Shown piece by piece: positions 26,077 to 33,533 of a stretch of DNA of 41,352 nt; positions within the stretch are counted from its first letter, which is position 1; every line of letters starts with the position of its first letter. The translations under genes were made by a program, and so were the position numbers. The notes beneath the pieces were generated by a model. The model did not search any database, was not told the DNA's origin, and saw nothing but the letters and a program-made list of their open reading frames with translations. This stretch comes from Geodermatophilaceae bacterium (GTDB lineage Bacteria > Actinomycetota > Actinomycetes > Mycobacteriales > Geodermatophilaceae), in NCBI GenBank assembly GCA_013812145.1, contig JACCTY010000167.1, forward strand, positions 1 to 41,352, written 5' to 3'.

Positions 26077-26820
26077 GTGTTCGACACGAGTGCCTGGCCG
26101 GGGCTGACACTGCTCGAGCGTCTGGCCGGCGGCGCTCGCAGCGACGTCTTCCACGCTCGCCGCGGTCGCGAGGATCTCGTCGTACGGCGTTCCGGCCGGC
26201 CAACGGACGCCCTGGACTGGGAGCTCGACCTCCTCGGCTTCCTCGACGGGAACGGCATCCGGGTCCCGGCCGTCGTCCCGGCCGGGGACGGGCAGCGGCA
26301 CGTGAACGGGGTGCTGGTGCAGCGCTGGCTGCCGGGCGGGCCGCCCAGGACAGCGGCGGACTGGGCGGCCGTGGTCGCCACTGTGCAGCAAGTCCATGCG
26401 TTGACACGGGGCTGGCCGCAGCGTCCCGGCTTCGCGTCCAGCCGGCAGCTTGTGGATCAGGACCGCGGTGGCGATGTCGACCTGAGCGCGATGCCTGCCG
26501 ACGCGGCAACGTTGGTCCGGCGTGCCTGGGAGCCAGCGATGGTCGGTGCCGAGTGCGCGATCCACGGCGACGTGGGCGGCAACAACCTCCTCGTGCTCGA
26601 GGGCCGCGCGGCGCTGCTGGACTGGGACGAGGCGCGGGTCGACGTCCCCTGGTTCGACTTCGCGCACCTCCCTGCTCAGGTCACGGTATCGACTCCGGTC
26701 CATCGGACGGACCTGACGACCGCGGGTGTTGCCTGGGAGGCGGCCACGTGTTGGATCGCCGAACCGCAGTACGCCGCGCGCCGGCTGGCCGAACTGCAGC
26801 GACGGCTAGGGACCGGATAG
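26077..26820 (+). CDS. Aminoglycoside phosphotransferase (APH/choline kinase) family protein
   Basis: A 247-residue small-molecule kinase-like protein from GTG 26077. The catalytic loop is IHGDVGGNN (HGDxxxxN form) and the metal motif is LLDWDEARVD. The N-terminal lobe is short (LERLAGGARSDVFHARR ... DLVVRRSG). The family phosphorylates hydroxyls of aminoglycosides, choline, homoserine or similar molecules; sequence alone does not show the substrate, and resistance should not be assumed. It is divergent from the P-loop/F420 fusion gene through a 46-bp gap. Confidence 0.85.
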   Translation: MFDTSAWPGLTLLERLAGGARSDVFHARRGREDLVVRRSGRPTDALDWELDLLGFLDGNGIRVPAVVPAGDGQRHVNGVLVQRWLPGGPPRTAADWAAVVATVQQVHALTRGWPQRPGFASSRQLVDQDRGGDVDLSAMPADAATLVRRAWEPAMVGAECAIHGDVGGNNLLVLEGRAALLDWDEARVDVPWFDFAHLPAQVTVSTPVHRTDLTTAGVAWEAATCWIAEPQYAARRLAELQRRLGTG

Positions 26821-26845
26821 CCGCACTTGTGGGTCCGCTGTTGCG

Positions 26846-27895
26846 CTACGCCCGGACGACGAGGTCGGCCGGGACGTCGTGGACGTCGCTCACGCCGCAC
26901 AGCGCCATTGTCAGCTCCAGGGCGGCGGCGAGTTCGGTGAGGACGTCGCGAACGCCGTCCGCGCCGCCGGCGGCCAGTCCCCAGATCGTCGGCCGCCCCA
27001 CGAACACGGCCCGGGCCCCCAGTGCGAGCGCGGTGAGTACGTCGGAACCTCGGCGTACGCCGCCGTCGGCGTATACCTCCACGTCCGGACCCACCGCGTC
27101 CACGATCTCCGGCAGCGCGATCGCCGAGGCGATCGCCGGGTCGACCTGCCGGCCGCCGTGGGTGGAGACCCAGACGGCCGAGGCGCCGGCGTCCAGGCAG
27201 CGCTGCGCGTCGTCACCGCGGAGCACTCCCTTGACGACGAGCGGCATCGACGTCAGGGCCGCGAACCGAGTGACGTCCTCGAAGGTCCACGTCGCGGTGG
27301 CGATCGTTCCGAGCGCCTGGTTCAGCCCCCGCTCGCCGTACGCCTGCTTCGGCGGGTGGTTGGCCATCTCGATGCCCTGGGGAAGCTGGAACTCGTTGAC
27401 CAGATCGCGCAGCCGGCGGCCGAGAAACGGGAGGTCCACGGTCATCACCAACGCCCGGTAGCCGGCCTCGGCGGCCTGCCGGACCAGGTCGTCGGTGTAC
27501 TCCGGATCCTTGACCCGATACAGCTGGAACCACTTCGGGCCGGCCGAGGCGGTCGCCACCTCCGCCAGCGAGACCGTGGCCGTCGTCGACACCGTCATCA
27601 GCGTCCCCGCGGCTGCCGCGCCTCGGGCGGTCCCCGCTTCACCGTCGGGGTGAGCCATCCGTTGCAGCGCCCAGGGCGCGACGCCGATCGGCATGGACAC
27701 CGGCGTACCCAACAGGGTCGTGGTCATCGAGACAGCGGACACGTCACGGAGCATCCGCGGCCGCAGCCGCCAGCGCTGCCAGGAAGTCACGCTCTCGCCG
27801 AGGGTCACCTCGGCCTCGGTGCCGCCGGCGTAGTAGTCGTACACCCCACGGGGCAGCCGCGCTCGGGCCTGGTCGTGGACAGCATCGAGTTCCAT
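26846..27895 (-). CDS. lldD: FMN-dependent alpha-hydroxyacid dehydrogenase/oxidase (LldD family)
   Basis: A 349-residue TIM-barrel flavoprotein from ATG 27895, with TAGGGT 7 nt upstream (possible leaderless mRNA). Family blocks: DYYAGGTEAEVTLGES at the N-terminus, PIGVAPWALQRMAHPDGE, WFQLYRVKDPEYTDDLVRQAAEAGYRALVMTVDLP, PLVVKGVLRGDDAQRCLDAGASAVWVSTHGGRQVD (catalytic His; most relatives have SNHGGRQLD), and DVEVYADGGVRRGSDVLTALALGARAVFVGRP. It oxidises L-lactate or another 2-hydroxyacid. The Asn-to-Thr change beside the catalytic His and the short length (usual is 380-400) make a substrate other than lactate possible, so the gene name is tentative. Confidence 0.85.
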   Translation of the reverse strand: MELDAVHDQARARLPRGVYDYYAGGTEAEVTLGESVTSWQRWRLRPRMLRDVSAVSMTTTLLGTPVSMPIGVAPWALQRMAHPDGEAGTARGAAAAGTLMTVSTTATVSLAEVATASAGPKWFQLYRVKDPEYTDDLVRQAAEAGYRALVMTVDLPFLGRRLRDLVNEFQLPQGIEMANHPPKQAYGERGLNQALGTIATATWTFEDVTRFAALTSMPLVVKGVLRGDDAQRCLDAGASAVWVSTHGGRQVDPAIASAIALPEIVDAVGPDVEVYADGGVRRGSDVLTALALGARAVFVGRPTIWGLAAGGADGVRDVLTELAAALELTMALCGVSDVHDVPADLVVRA

Positions 27896-27951
27896 CTGTG
27901 AAACCCTAGGGCGGCCCAGGATCGCAGTGCATGAAAGGCTCTGTCGCTGTG

Positions 27952-28284
27952 ATGGACGACATCTGCTGGCTGTCCGTCCCTGAGGTGGCGCAGCGGCTCG
28001 GCGTCCAGGTGACGCGGGTGCACCAGCTACGGCGGGAACGACAGCTCGTCGGCTTGCGCGGCGAGGACGGGTTGCGGATCCCGGCCGATTTCCTGGACGG
28101 TACGGCGATCGTCAAGCACTTGCCCGGCGTACTGACGCTGCTGGTTGATGGCGGGTTCAGCGACGAGGAAGCGGTCCGCTGGCTGTTCACCGCCGAGGAA
28201 TCGCTGCCTGGTACGCCGATCCAGGCGTTGCGGGACAACCGCGGAACCGAGGTCAAGCGCCGGGCGCAGGCCAGCGCGCTGTGA
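27952..28284 (+). CDS. Rv2175c-type winged-helix DNA-binding protein
   Basis: A 110-residue protein. ATG 27952 starts at MDDICWLSVPEVAQRLGV, the conserved domain edge; GAAAGG at 27933-27938 supports it, while ATG 27931 and GTG 27949 are alternatives. The N-terminal helix-turn-helix (LSVPEVAQRLGVQVTRVHQLRRERQLVGLRG) and the C-terminal part (LLVDGGFSDEEAVRWLFT) match the mycobacterial Rv2175c family, a DNA-binding substrate of PknL. With this start there is no N-terminal Thr equivalent to the phosphorylated residue of the mycobacterial protein. Divergent from lldD; 23 nt before crtYc. Confidence 0.82.
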   Translation: MDDICWLSVPEVAQRLGVQVTRVHQLRRERQLVGLRGEDGLRIPADFLDGTAIVKHLPGVLTLLVDGGFSDEEAVRWLFTAEESLPGTPIQALRDNRGTEVKRRAQASAL

Positions 28285-28307
28285 CCGATCCGTCGGGCTG
28301 AGCATCC

Positions 28308-28631
28308 GTGCGTTTCACCTACCTGGCCGTCCTGGCCGGCTGCCTGCTCGGGACGCTGCCGCTGGAGTTGTTCCTGCAGGCGCGCGTGTACCACCGGTGG
28401 CGGCGATGGCTGCTCGCGCTCTGCCCGGGCTTCATCCTCTTCCTCGCGTGGGATGTCTATGCGATCGCCCGCGGGCACTGGTTCTTCGATCCGGCCCAGA
28501 CCATCGGTGTCATGTTGCCGGGCGGCATCCCCGTGGAGGAGGTGCTGTTCTTCGTCGTGATCCCGACATGCGCACTGCTCGCCTTCGAGGCCGTTCGGCG
28601 GACGACGGGCTGGCCGGCGGGCGACGAATGA
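28308..28631 (+). CDS. crtYc: Lycopene cyclase subunit CrtYc
   Basis: A 107-residue membrane protein from GTG 28308, with three predicted membrane helices. The PVEEVLFFVVIP motif at about residues 75-86 is the conserved signature of the heterodimeric (CrtYc/CrtYd) lycopene cyclases of Gram-positive bacteria, and WFFDPAQTIGVMLPGGIP just before it is typical. It acts with the next gene product to close the ends of lycopene into ionone rings. Whether the product has beta or epsilon rings cannot be decided from sequence; no crtEb elongase is present. Confidence 0.9.
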   Translation: MRFTYLAVLAGCLLGTLPLELFLQARVYHRWRRWLLALCPGFILFLAWDVYAIARGHWFFDPAQTIGVMLPGGIPVEEVLFFVVIPTCALLAFEAVRRTTGWPAGDE

Positions 28632-28948
28632 GTTACACGATTCTGTCGCTGGTCGGGGTGGGCGCCGTCCTGATCCTCGACCTCGTCGTGCTGCGCACCC
28701 GGCTGGTGCGGCGACGGCTGTTCTGGACGGCGTACGCGATTGTCGCGTTCTTCCAGCTCCTGACCAACGGGATCCTCACCGGCCTGCGGGTGGTCAGCTA
28801 CAACGCCGCGGAGATCCTCGGGCCGCGGATTGCGTTCGCTCCGGTGGAGGACCTGCTGTTCGGGTTCGCGCTGATCCTGCTCACGCTGTCGGTCTGGGTC
28901 TGGCTCGGCTGCATTCGGCCACCCGATGCAAGCCCGCCTCAGCGCTGA
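28628..28948 (+). CDS. crtYd: Lycopene cyclase subunit CrtYd
   Basis: A 106-residue membrane protein from ATG 28628, overlapping the crtYc stop (ATGA). It has three predicted helices and the second cyclase motif APVEDLLFGF at about residues 74-83. It pairs with CrtYc to form the active cyclase. The frame is open upstream but ATG 28628 gives the normal subunit size and translational coupling. Confidence 0.9.
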   Translation: MSYTILSLVGVGAVLILDLVVLRTRLVRRRLFWTAYAIVAFFQLLTNGILTGLRVVSYNAAEILGPRIAFAPVEDLLFGFALILLTLSVWVWLGCIRPPDASPPQR

Positions 28949-28951
28949 GTC

Positions 28952-29116
28952 ATGTTCGGTCGCGCGCTGAACGCCGGTCTCCTGGTGCTCGTAAGCACCG
29001 TTGCGTCGGCAACAAGCTCGGCGATCGCACGCGCCGCCGAGGGCGGTTGGCGCGACAGACGGGAGCAATTCAAGCGACACAAGGCAGTTCTGGGCTTGGG
29101 GGATGCGCGACTATGA
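28952..29116 (+). CDS. Doubtful 54-codon ORF after crtYd
   Basis: ATG 28952, three bases after the crtYd stop, opens a 54-codon frame with a hydrophobic N-terminal stretch (NAGLLVLVSTVASATSS) and a basic C-terminus. There is no ribosome binding site and I recognise no family. It could be a tiny membrane peptide, or debris from the event that left the adjacent pseudogene. Confidence 0.2.
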   Translation: MFGRALNAGLLVLVSTVASATSSAIARAAEGGWRDRREQFKRHKAVLGLGDARL

Positions 29117-29438
29117 GTGCTTCTCCGAGGAGAGCCGCATCGCCGACCTGGTGCTCGACCCCGAGGCATTCCCCACTGCGGTGCGACTGCAACGGGAGCA
29201 GCGCCTTGGCCGGTCTATGACATCGACTCTCCTGCGGACCCGCGTTTCGCGGACTACGTCAACAACCGCAATTTCGACGGCGATCCGGAGGCCGGGACGG
29301 CGGGAGATCTGGGCCCCCGAGGGAGTCACGTTCATCCGCGCCGCAGACAGTCCCATCCGACTGCCGTTGCTGGCCGTCGCCAACGAAGTCAGCGGTACGA
29401 CGACGATCTACAAGGTCGTGCCCGTGCTACGTCGCTAG
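29103..29438 (+). pseudogene. Remnant of a choice-of-anchor I domain protein, internally deleted and frameshifted
   Basis: Three pieces of a secreted choice-of-anchor I (alkaline-phosphatase-like) protein are visible in order. Piece 1 (29103-29213): FSEESRIADLVLDPEAFPTA ... QREQRLGR. Piece 2, another frame (29213-29317): VYDIDSPADPRFADYVNN, then FDGDPEAGTAGDLGP. Piece 3, back in the first frame (to TAG 29438): PEGVTFI, LPLLAVANEVSGTTTIYKV. In intact relatives well over 100 residues lie between pieces 1 and 2, so there is an internal deletion at about 29213. Pieces 2 and 3 are separated by one extra C in a C5 run at 29314-29318. The N-terminal half is missing. It lies between crtYd and crtB, convergent with crtB. 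Confidence 0.75.
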
Positions 29439-30334
29439 CCCAATCTCGCCGGTTTGAGCCGCCCACGGGCCAGCATGGCTCGGGCCAGGCCGGGTCCGGC
29501 CACGGCCAGTCGGTGGCTGCGGCTGACCTGCGCGCGCCCCGTGAAGACGTCAAAGTCGGCCCTTTCGATCTCGACCAGAATTCGCTTGTAGAGCCGCAGT
29601 GCGGTACCGACGCAGTCCCGGCTGGTCGGGTGCAAGAGGCTGATACCCGGCTCGGCTCGGCGATACAGGGCGCGAGTGCGGTCGATCTGGAAGGCCATCA
29701 GCCGGCGGAAGGGTCCGTCGACGACGCCCGCTTCCAGGCCGCTGATCGTGACGCCATGGGCGGCCAGGTCCTCCTCCGGCAGGTAGACCCGGCCGCGACG
29801 GAGATCGTCGCCGACGTCACGCAGGAAGTTCGTGAGCTGGAAGGCCTGCCCGAGCGCCACGGCGTGGGGGGCGGCCTCGTCGGTCGGCACGAGCGGCTCG
29901 AGCAGCGGGAGCATCTGCAGCCCGATAACGGCCGCGGACCCCCACATGTACCGCTCCAGGTCGGTGTACGTCGGATATCGGGTCCGAGTCAGGTCCATCC
30001 GCATGGACAGCAGGAAGTCCTCGATGAGCCGGAGCGGGATGTCCCACAGCCGCAGTGTGTCGACGACGGCGCGGCCGACCGGATCCGTGGAACTGCCGGC
30101 CCGCAGTTCGGCGAGCAACCTGCGGCTCCAGGTGTCGAACCGCGCGGTCCGGTCGCCCGGGCGGTCGTCATCGACGATCTCGTCGGCGTACCGAGCCAGC
30201 GCGTAGAGCGCGTGCACGGCCGGTCGCTTGTGCGGCGGGAGCAACATGGACGCGAGGTAGTACGTCCGGCCGTGCCGGGCGTTGAGCCGCCGGCACGTCT
30301 CGTACGACGCCGTCAGCGCCGGATCTACCGCCAC
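29435..30334 (-). CDS. crtB: Phytoene synthase
   Basis: A 299-residue head-to-head prenyl synthase from GTG 30334. The two Asp-rich motifs are DEIVDD (about residues 50-55) and DVGDDLRRGRVYLPEEDL (about 172-189). YYLASMLLPPHKRPAVHALYALARYADEIVDD and AFQLTNFLRDVGDD are squalene/phytoene synthase signatures. It joins two geranylgeranyl diphosphates to phytoene at the membrane. It overlaps the crtI stop by 10 nt, so the two are co-transcribed and translationally coupled. Confidence 0.93.
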   Translation of the reverse strand: MAVDPALTASYETCRRLNARHGRTYYLASMLLPPHKRPAVHALYALARYADEIVDDDRPGDRTARFDTWSRRLLAELRAGSSTDPVGRAVVDTLRLWDIPLRLIEDFLLSMRMDLTRTRYPTYTDLERYMWGSAAVIGLQMLPLLEPLVPTDEAAPHAVALGQAFQLTNFLRDVGDDLRRGRVYLPEEDLAAHGVTISGLEAGVVDGPFRRLMAFQIDRTRALYRRAEPGISLLHPTSRDCVGTALRLYKRILVEIERADFDVFTGRAQVSRSHRLAVAGPGLARAMLARGRLKPARLG

Positions 30335-31830
30335 GCGCGGGATCGGTATGACCGGTCCGGGCCGGTGATGCGCTCGGCGGCGAGCCGGCCGGAGATCAGG
30401 ACCATCGGCACGCCCACCCCCGGCTGCGTGGCAGAGCCGGCGAAGACGACGTTGTCGAGACCTCGGGCGAGGTTCGACGGGCGGAACGGGCCGGTCTGGG
30501 ACAGGGTGTGCGCGAGGGAGAACGGTGCGCCTGCCGCAAGTCCCATGTCCTCCCAGTCTCGGGGCGTCACCACACGTTCAACCTCGACTGCGTCTCCGAA
30601 ACCGACGTAGCCTCGACTGTCCATTGTGGACATCAACTCGTCGCGGTAGCGCGGGCCGATCACGGCCCAGTCGATGTCCCAACCGGTGTGTGGCGCCGGG
30701 ACCAAGACGGTGTAGAGCTGCCGCCCCGGCGGCGCCAACGAAGAGTCGCCCAGGCTCGGATTGCTGACGAAGAAGCTTGGATCTCGCATCAGCCGCCCAC
30801 TGTCGATGAGGTCGGAGAAGATGCAGCGCCACGATTGTCCGAAGTGGATGTTGTGATGCGCGATCTGCGAGTACGTCGCTCCCGAACCCACCTGGATCAG
30901 CACGCAGGAGGGGGAGTACCGCAGCCACCGCAACCGAGCCGGCCGACGACCCAGAAGGGTGGGCCAGGCTACCGGCAGGTCCACGGTCAGCACGACCGCG
31001 TCGGCCTCGACCGGTTCCCCGTCCGCGGTGATCACGCCGGTCGCGCGGTTTCCCTGAACGACGACGCCTTTTGCTTCTCGGCCGTATTGGATGTCGACGC
31101 CGTGCTTGGCTGCCGCACCTGCCAACGCCGTTGGCACTGCGTGCATGCCACCCACAGGGACGAACACCCCCGCGACCGAGTCCATGTAGGCGATCACGGC
31201 ATACAACCCGAGTGCGTCGTACGGTGACAGTCCGGCGTACATAGCCTGGAAGGAGAACAGCCGTCGTAGCCGAGGATCCTCGAGGTATTGACCGACTTTC
31301 GGCGCCAGCCGGCGCAGACCGCCGAGCGCCACCACGCGGGCCAGAGCGGGCACGGACAGCGAGAGTGGCGAATCAAGGTTGCGGTCGATGAAGTGACGCA
31401 TCTCCAGCTGGTAGAGCCGCGACACGAACTCGACGAATCGCCGATAGCCCGCCGCCTCCGCTGTGCCCGCGACCCGCTCGACCTCCCTGGCCATCTCCTC
31501 GACGTCGGCATGAACGTCCACAGTGGATCCGTCGGGAAAGAATCCTCGGTACGCCGGCCGCACCGACCGCAGCTCGAGCCAGTCGCACATCCGTTCACCG
31601 ACGCAGTCCAGCGCGTCCTCGATGAGCTCGGGCATCGTCAGGACGGTGGGGCCCGTGTCGAACTCGAACCCTTCCAACGACACCCGGCCGGCCCGTCCGC
31701 CCGGGATACTTTCCCGTTCGAGCAGGGTCACCTGCCGACCGGCTCCGGCCAACCGCAGCGCCGCCGACAACCCGGCCAGGCCGGCGCCGACGACGACTAC
31801 GTGATCCGTCGGACCGGTCACCGTGCGCAT
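30325..31830 (-). CDS. crtI: Phytoene desaturase
   Basis: A 501-residue FAD-dependent desaturase from ATG 31830, with TAGGGT exactly 6 nt upstream (possible leaderless mRNA). The N-terminal Rossmann dinucleotide fold (VVVVGAGLAGLSAALRLAGAG) is followed by ESIPGGRAG and FDTGPTVLTMPE. The C-terminal FAD signature is NVVFAGSATQPGVGVPMVLISGRLAAERI. It converts phytoene to lycopene by stepwise desaturation. First gene of the crtI-crtB pair. Another related CrtI-type role (for example diapophytoene desaturase) is unlikely given crtB and crtYcd nearby. Confidence 0.93.
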   Translation of the reverse strand: MRTVTGPTDHVVVVGAGLAGLSAALRLAGAGRQVTLLERESIPGGRAGRVSLEGFEFDTGPTVLTMPELIEDALDCVGERMCDWLELRSVRPAYRGFFPDGSTVDVHADVEEMAREVERVAGTAEAAGYRRFVEFVSRLYQLEMRHFIDRNLDSPLSLSVPALARVVALGGLRRLAPKVGQYLEDPRLRRLFSFQAMYAGLSPYDALGLYAVIAYMDSVAGVFVPVGGMHAVPTALAGAAAKHGVDIQYGREAKGVVVQGNRATGVITADGEPVEADAVVLTVDLPVAWPTLLGRRPARLRWLRYSPSCVLIQVGSGATYSQIAHHNIHFGQSWRCIFSDLIDSGRLMRDPSFFVSNPSLGDSSLAPPGRQLYTVLVPAPHTGWDIDWAVIGPRYRDELMSTMDSRGYVGFGDAVEVERVVTPRDWEDMGLAAGAPFSLAHTLSQTGPFRPSNLARGLDNVVFAGSATQPGVGVPMVLISGRLAAERITGPDRSYRSRAWR

Positions 31831-31836
31831 GTCCGC

Positions 31837-31842
31837 ACCCTA
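31837..31842 (-). promoter_or_regulatory. -10 hexamer for a leaderless crtI transcript
   Basis: TAGGGT on the minus strand, 6 nt before the crtI ATG. No ribosome binding site is present between them and no clear -35 is visible. Confidence 0.45.
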
Positions 31843-32399
31843 GGCCGGACTCAGGCTGGCTGGTTCGGATCGAGCGCAGCGAGGTCGGTGCTTGGGTTGT
31901 GATCGGCAACCCCAAGCAGTGGGCCTACTTCGACGATTTACGCAAACTTAGGCTGGGTCGTGGAGACGTTCGTGCTCACAGCTGGTCCTTGGTCCCGAGC
32001 TATCGAGTCGACCTCATCGAGCCCCGGGGATCTAATCCTGCTGTGGCTGGTTTCCTTCGGGAAGTCGGGCGTCTACGAGCTGGGGACGGATGAGTGACCT
32101 CGTGCCCGAAGCTGAGAACGTCATCGATCCGACCAACCTGCTGGACGAGTCCAAGCGGCACCAGCTCTACCGGTTCGTGGGATTCGAAGCCTGATTCTGC
32201 AAGACCACCTTCCAGCCGGGCGCCTGCGAGCCGAGCCCGCTCTGGCCGGCTGCGAGCGATTCAGGGCGCCTCAGGTGGCGAGCCCCTCGTTTCTCACTGT
32301 GCCCGAGACATTGGCACTTGCGGCACACGTCCCCAAGCCGCAATTGAAGCTTGCCGGCTGGGCCAAGCAGCTGAAGCCCTGGAAGCGCGGTGCTGTGGA
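31843..32399. other. Gene-poor stretch with short coding-like fragments
   Basis: No complete recognisable gene. Three short plus-strand frames look partly coding: 31960-32097 (45 codons, VETFVLTAGPWSRAIES, LILLWLVSFGKSGVYELG), 32090-32194 (34 codons, overlapping the first; NVIDPTNLLDESKRHQLYRF) and 32299-32403 (34 codons, VPETLALAAHVPKPQLKLAG). None has a good ribosome binding site or a family I know. GC is lower than in the neighbours in places. I read this as debris of an inserted or decayed gene beside the broken DUF559 gene, but real micro-proteins cannot be excluded. Confidence 0.4.
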
Positions 32400-33306
32400 T
32401 TAGGCGCTGCCGATCGCTGCCTGGTGCAAGCGGATGCGATACGCCGCCGCGATCTCAGCTCGGACCGCAACCGGCTCCGCAATCAGCCGCCGGTAGCTGT
32501 ATCGCAGGATCAGCCAGCCGCAGGTGGCGAGCCAGGCGTCGCGACGCAGTCGCGCTCCCGTTGCGCCCGGCCGGTGTGCGCGGCCGCCCCGTCCAGCTCG
32601 ACCCCAAGAAGGACATCGGGCCATCCCACGTCTAGATGCGCCACCCGCGCCTCCGCGGCCACTCTGATCTGGTGCTGCGGTAGGGGAATTCCGGGGATGA
32701 CAAAGACGCGCTGCAGACCCCAGATCTCCAGCTCGCTGTGACAACCGTGCTCGAGAAGGCGCAACAGGTGTCTCAGTTCGCTTGCCGCGTGAATGTTCGG
32801 GCGGGCCGCCAGAGCAGCGCCAACGCGGGCCGGAGTGGTGAGGCGGTTGCGGATGGCGTCGATGACGGGGCCGCGACGCCTTATCGGTCGAAGGCTGGTC
32901 CAGGCATCGACGAGGGATCTTTCAAGGTTGACGACCGGCAAGCCGTCCCGGCTCACCGTGCGCGGCATCCGGAGAACCCGGTGGCGACGATGCCCTCGCG
33001 GGGGGATACGCGATGCGCGACTTCAATGGTCACGTGCCGCGGCTCATCGTCGGTGAGGGTGTGCAGTTGCCAGCTGGACAGCGCCGTCTGATGGCTGAGC
33101 GCGCCGCTGGTCGTGCGGACGACTGCGCTCGTGCTCGCCGCCAGGTGTCCGTTGCCGGCCGCCGCGTAGATGCGGGGATGCAGTCGAATCAGCTCTCCCC
33201 GCGCGATCGCGCGCCGCACCGAGCGCTCGGGAACTGCCCGGAGGAGTTCATCGATGGCAGCCAGCCCCCCACCTTCGGCCAGCACCGCCGTGATGTCCGC
33301 TCTCAC
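32400..33306 (-). pseudogene. Broken AbiEi-DUF559 gene (two frame breaks)
   Basis: Three minus-strand frames together spell one AbiEi-DUF559 protein. Piece 1 starts at GTG 33306 (VRADITAVLAEGGGLAAIDELL, RLHPRIYAAAG, LSHQTALSSWQLHTL) and shifts frame near 32960. Piece 2 (MPRTVSRDGLPVVNLERSLVDAW, LGVELDGAAAHTGRAQRERD) carries the DUF559 Asp and E-x-D residues and shifts near 32555, where one missing base would restore the frame. Piece 3 (LRRDAWLATCGWLILRYSY) ends at TAA 32400. An intact version would be about 300 residues. It is the same general family as the intact gene at 17404, but only distantly similar. A palindromic repeat cluster lies just upstream. Confidence 0.75.
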
Positions 33307-33393
33307 GAGGGTCGATTTTGACCGCCCTGAGGTCTCCGCTGCGCACCTACCGCCCGCCTGTGGACGCGTTCCCGCGCTGTGGACAACGTGAAT

Positions 33394-33526
33394 GGCATGG
33401 TTCGGTGCAGTGCCGGGGGCTCCGCCTGGCGAGCTGCACCGAAACGTGCCACGGAGCGTCGTAATGTGGCCCTTCTCGGTGCAGCGCTTGTCATGAACCA
33501 CACGGCGTTGCACCGGAACGTGCCAT
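33394..33526. repeat. Four alternating copies of a 16-18 bp motif (two palindromic units)
   Basis: The motif TGCACCGAAACGTGCCA occurs directly at 33435-33451 and, with one change (TGCACCGGAACGTGCCA), at 33509-33525. Inverted, diverged copies lie at 33394-33409 (GGCATGGTTCGGTGCA) and 33466-33483 (GTGGCCCTTCTCGGTGCA). The order is inverted, direct, inverted, direct, so each pair can fold into a hairpin with TTCGGTGCAG/CTGCACCGAA as the best stem. The block fills most of the gap between the broken DUF559 gene and the end of the prenyl synthase gene. It looks like a REP/BIME-type element; terminator activity for the prenyl synthase is also possible. Confidence 0.75.
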
Positions 33527-33533
33527 GTGCCGC

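Noticed and set aside
26077-26820. Aminoglycoside resistance gene
   Set aside because: The APH fold is shared by many metabolic kinases; nothing in the sequence or context indicates drug modification.
29117-30610. Plus-strand ORF of 497 codons
   Set aside because: Its first part is one frame of the choice-of-anchor I remnant and the rest is antisense to crtB, so it is not one gene.
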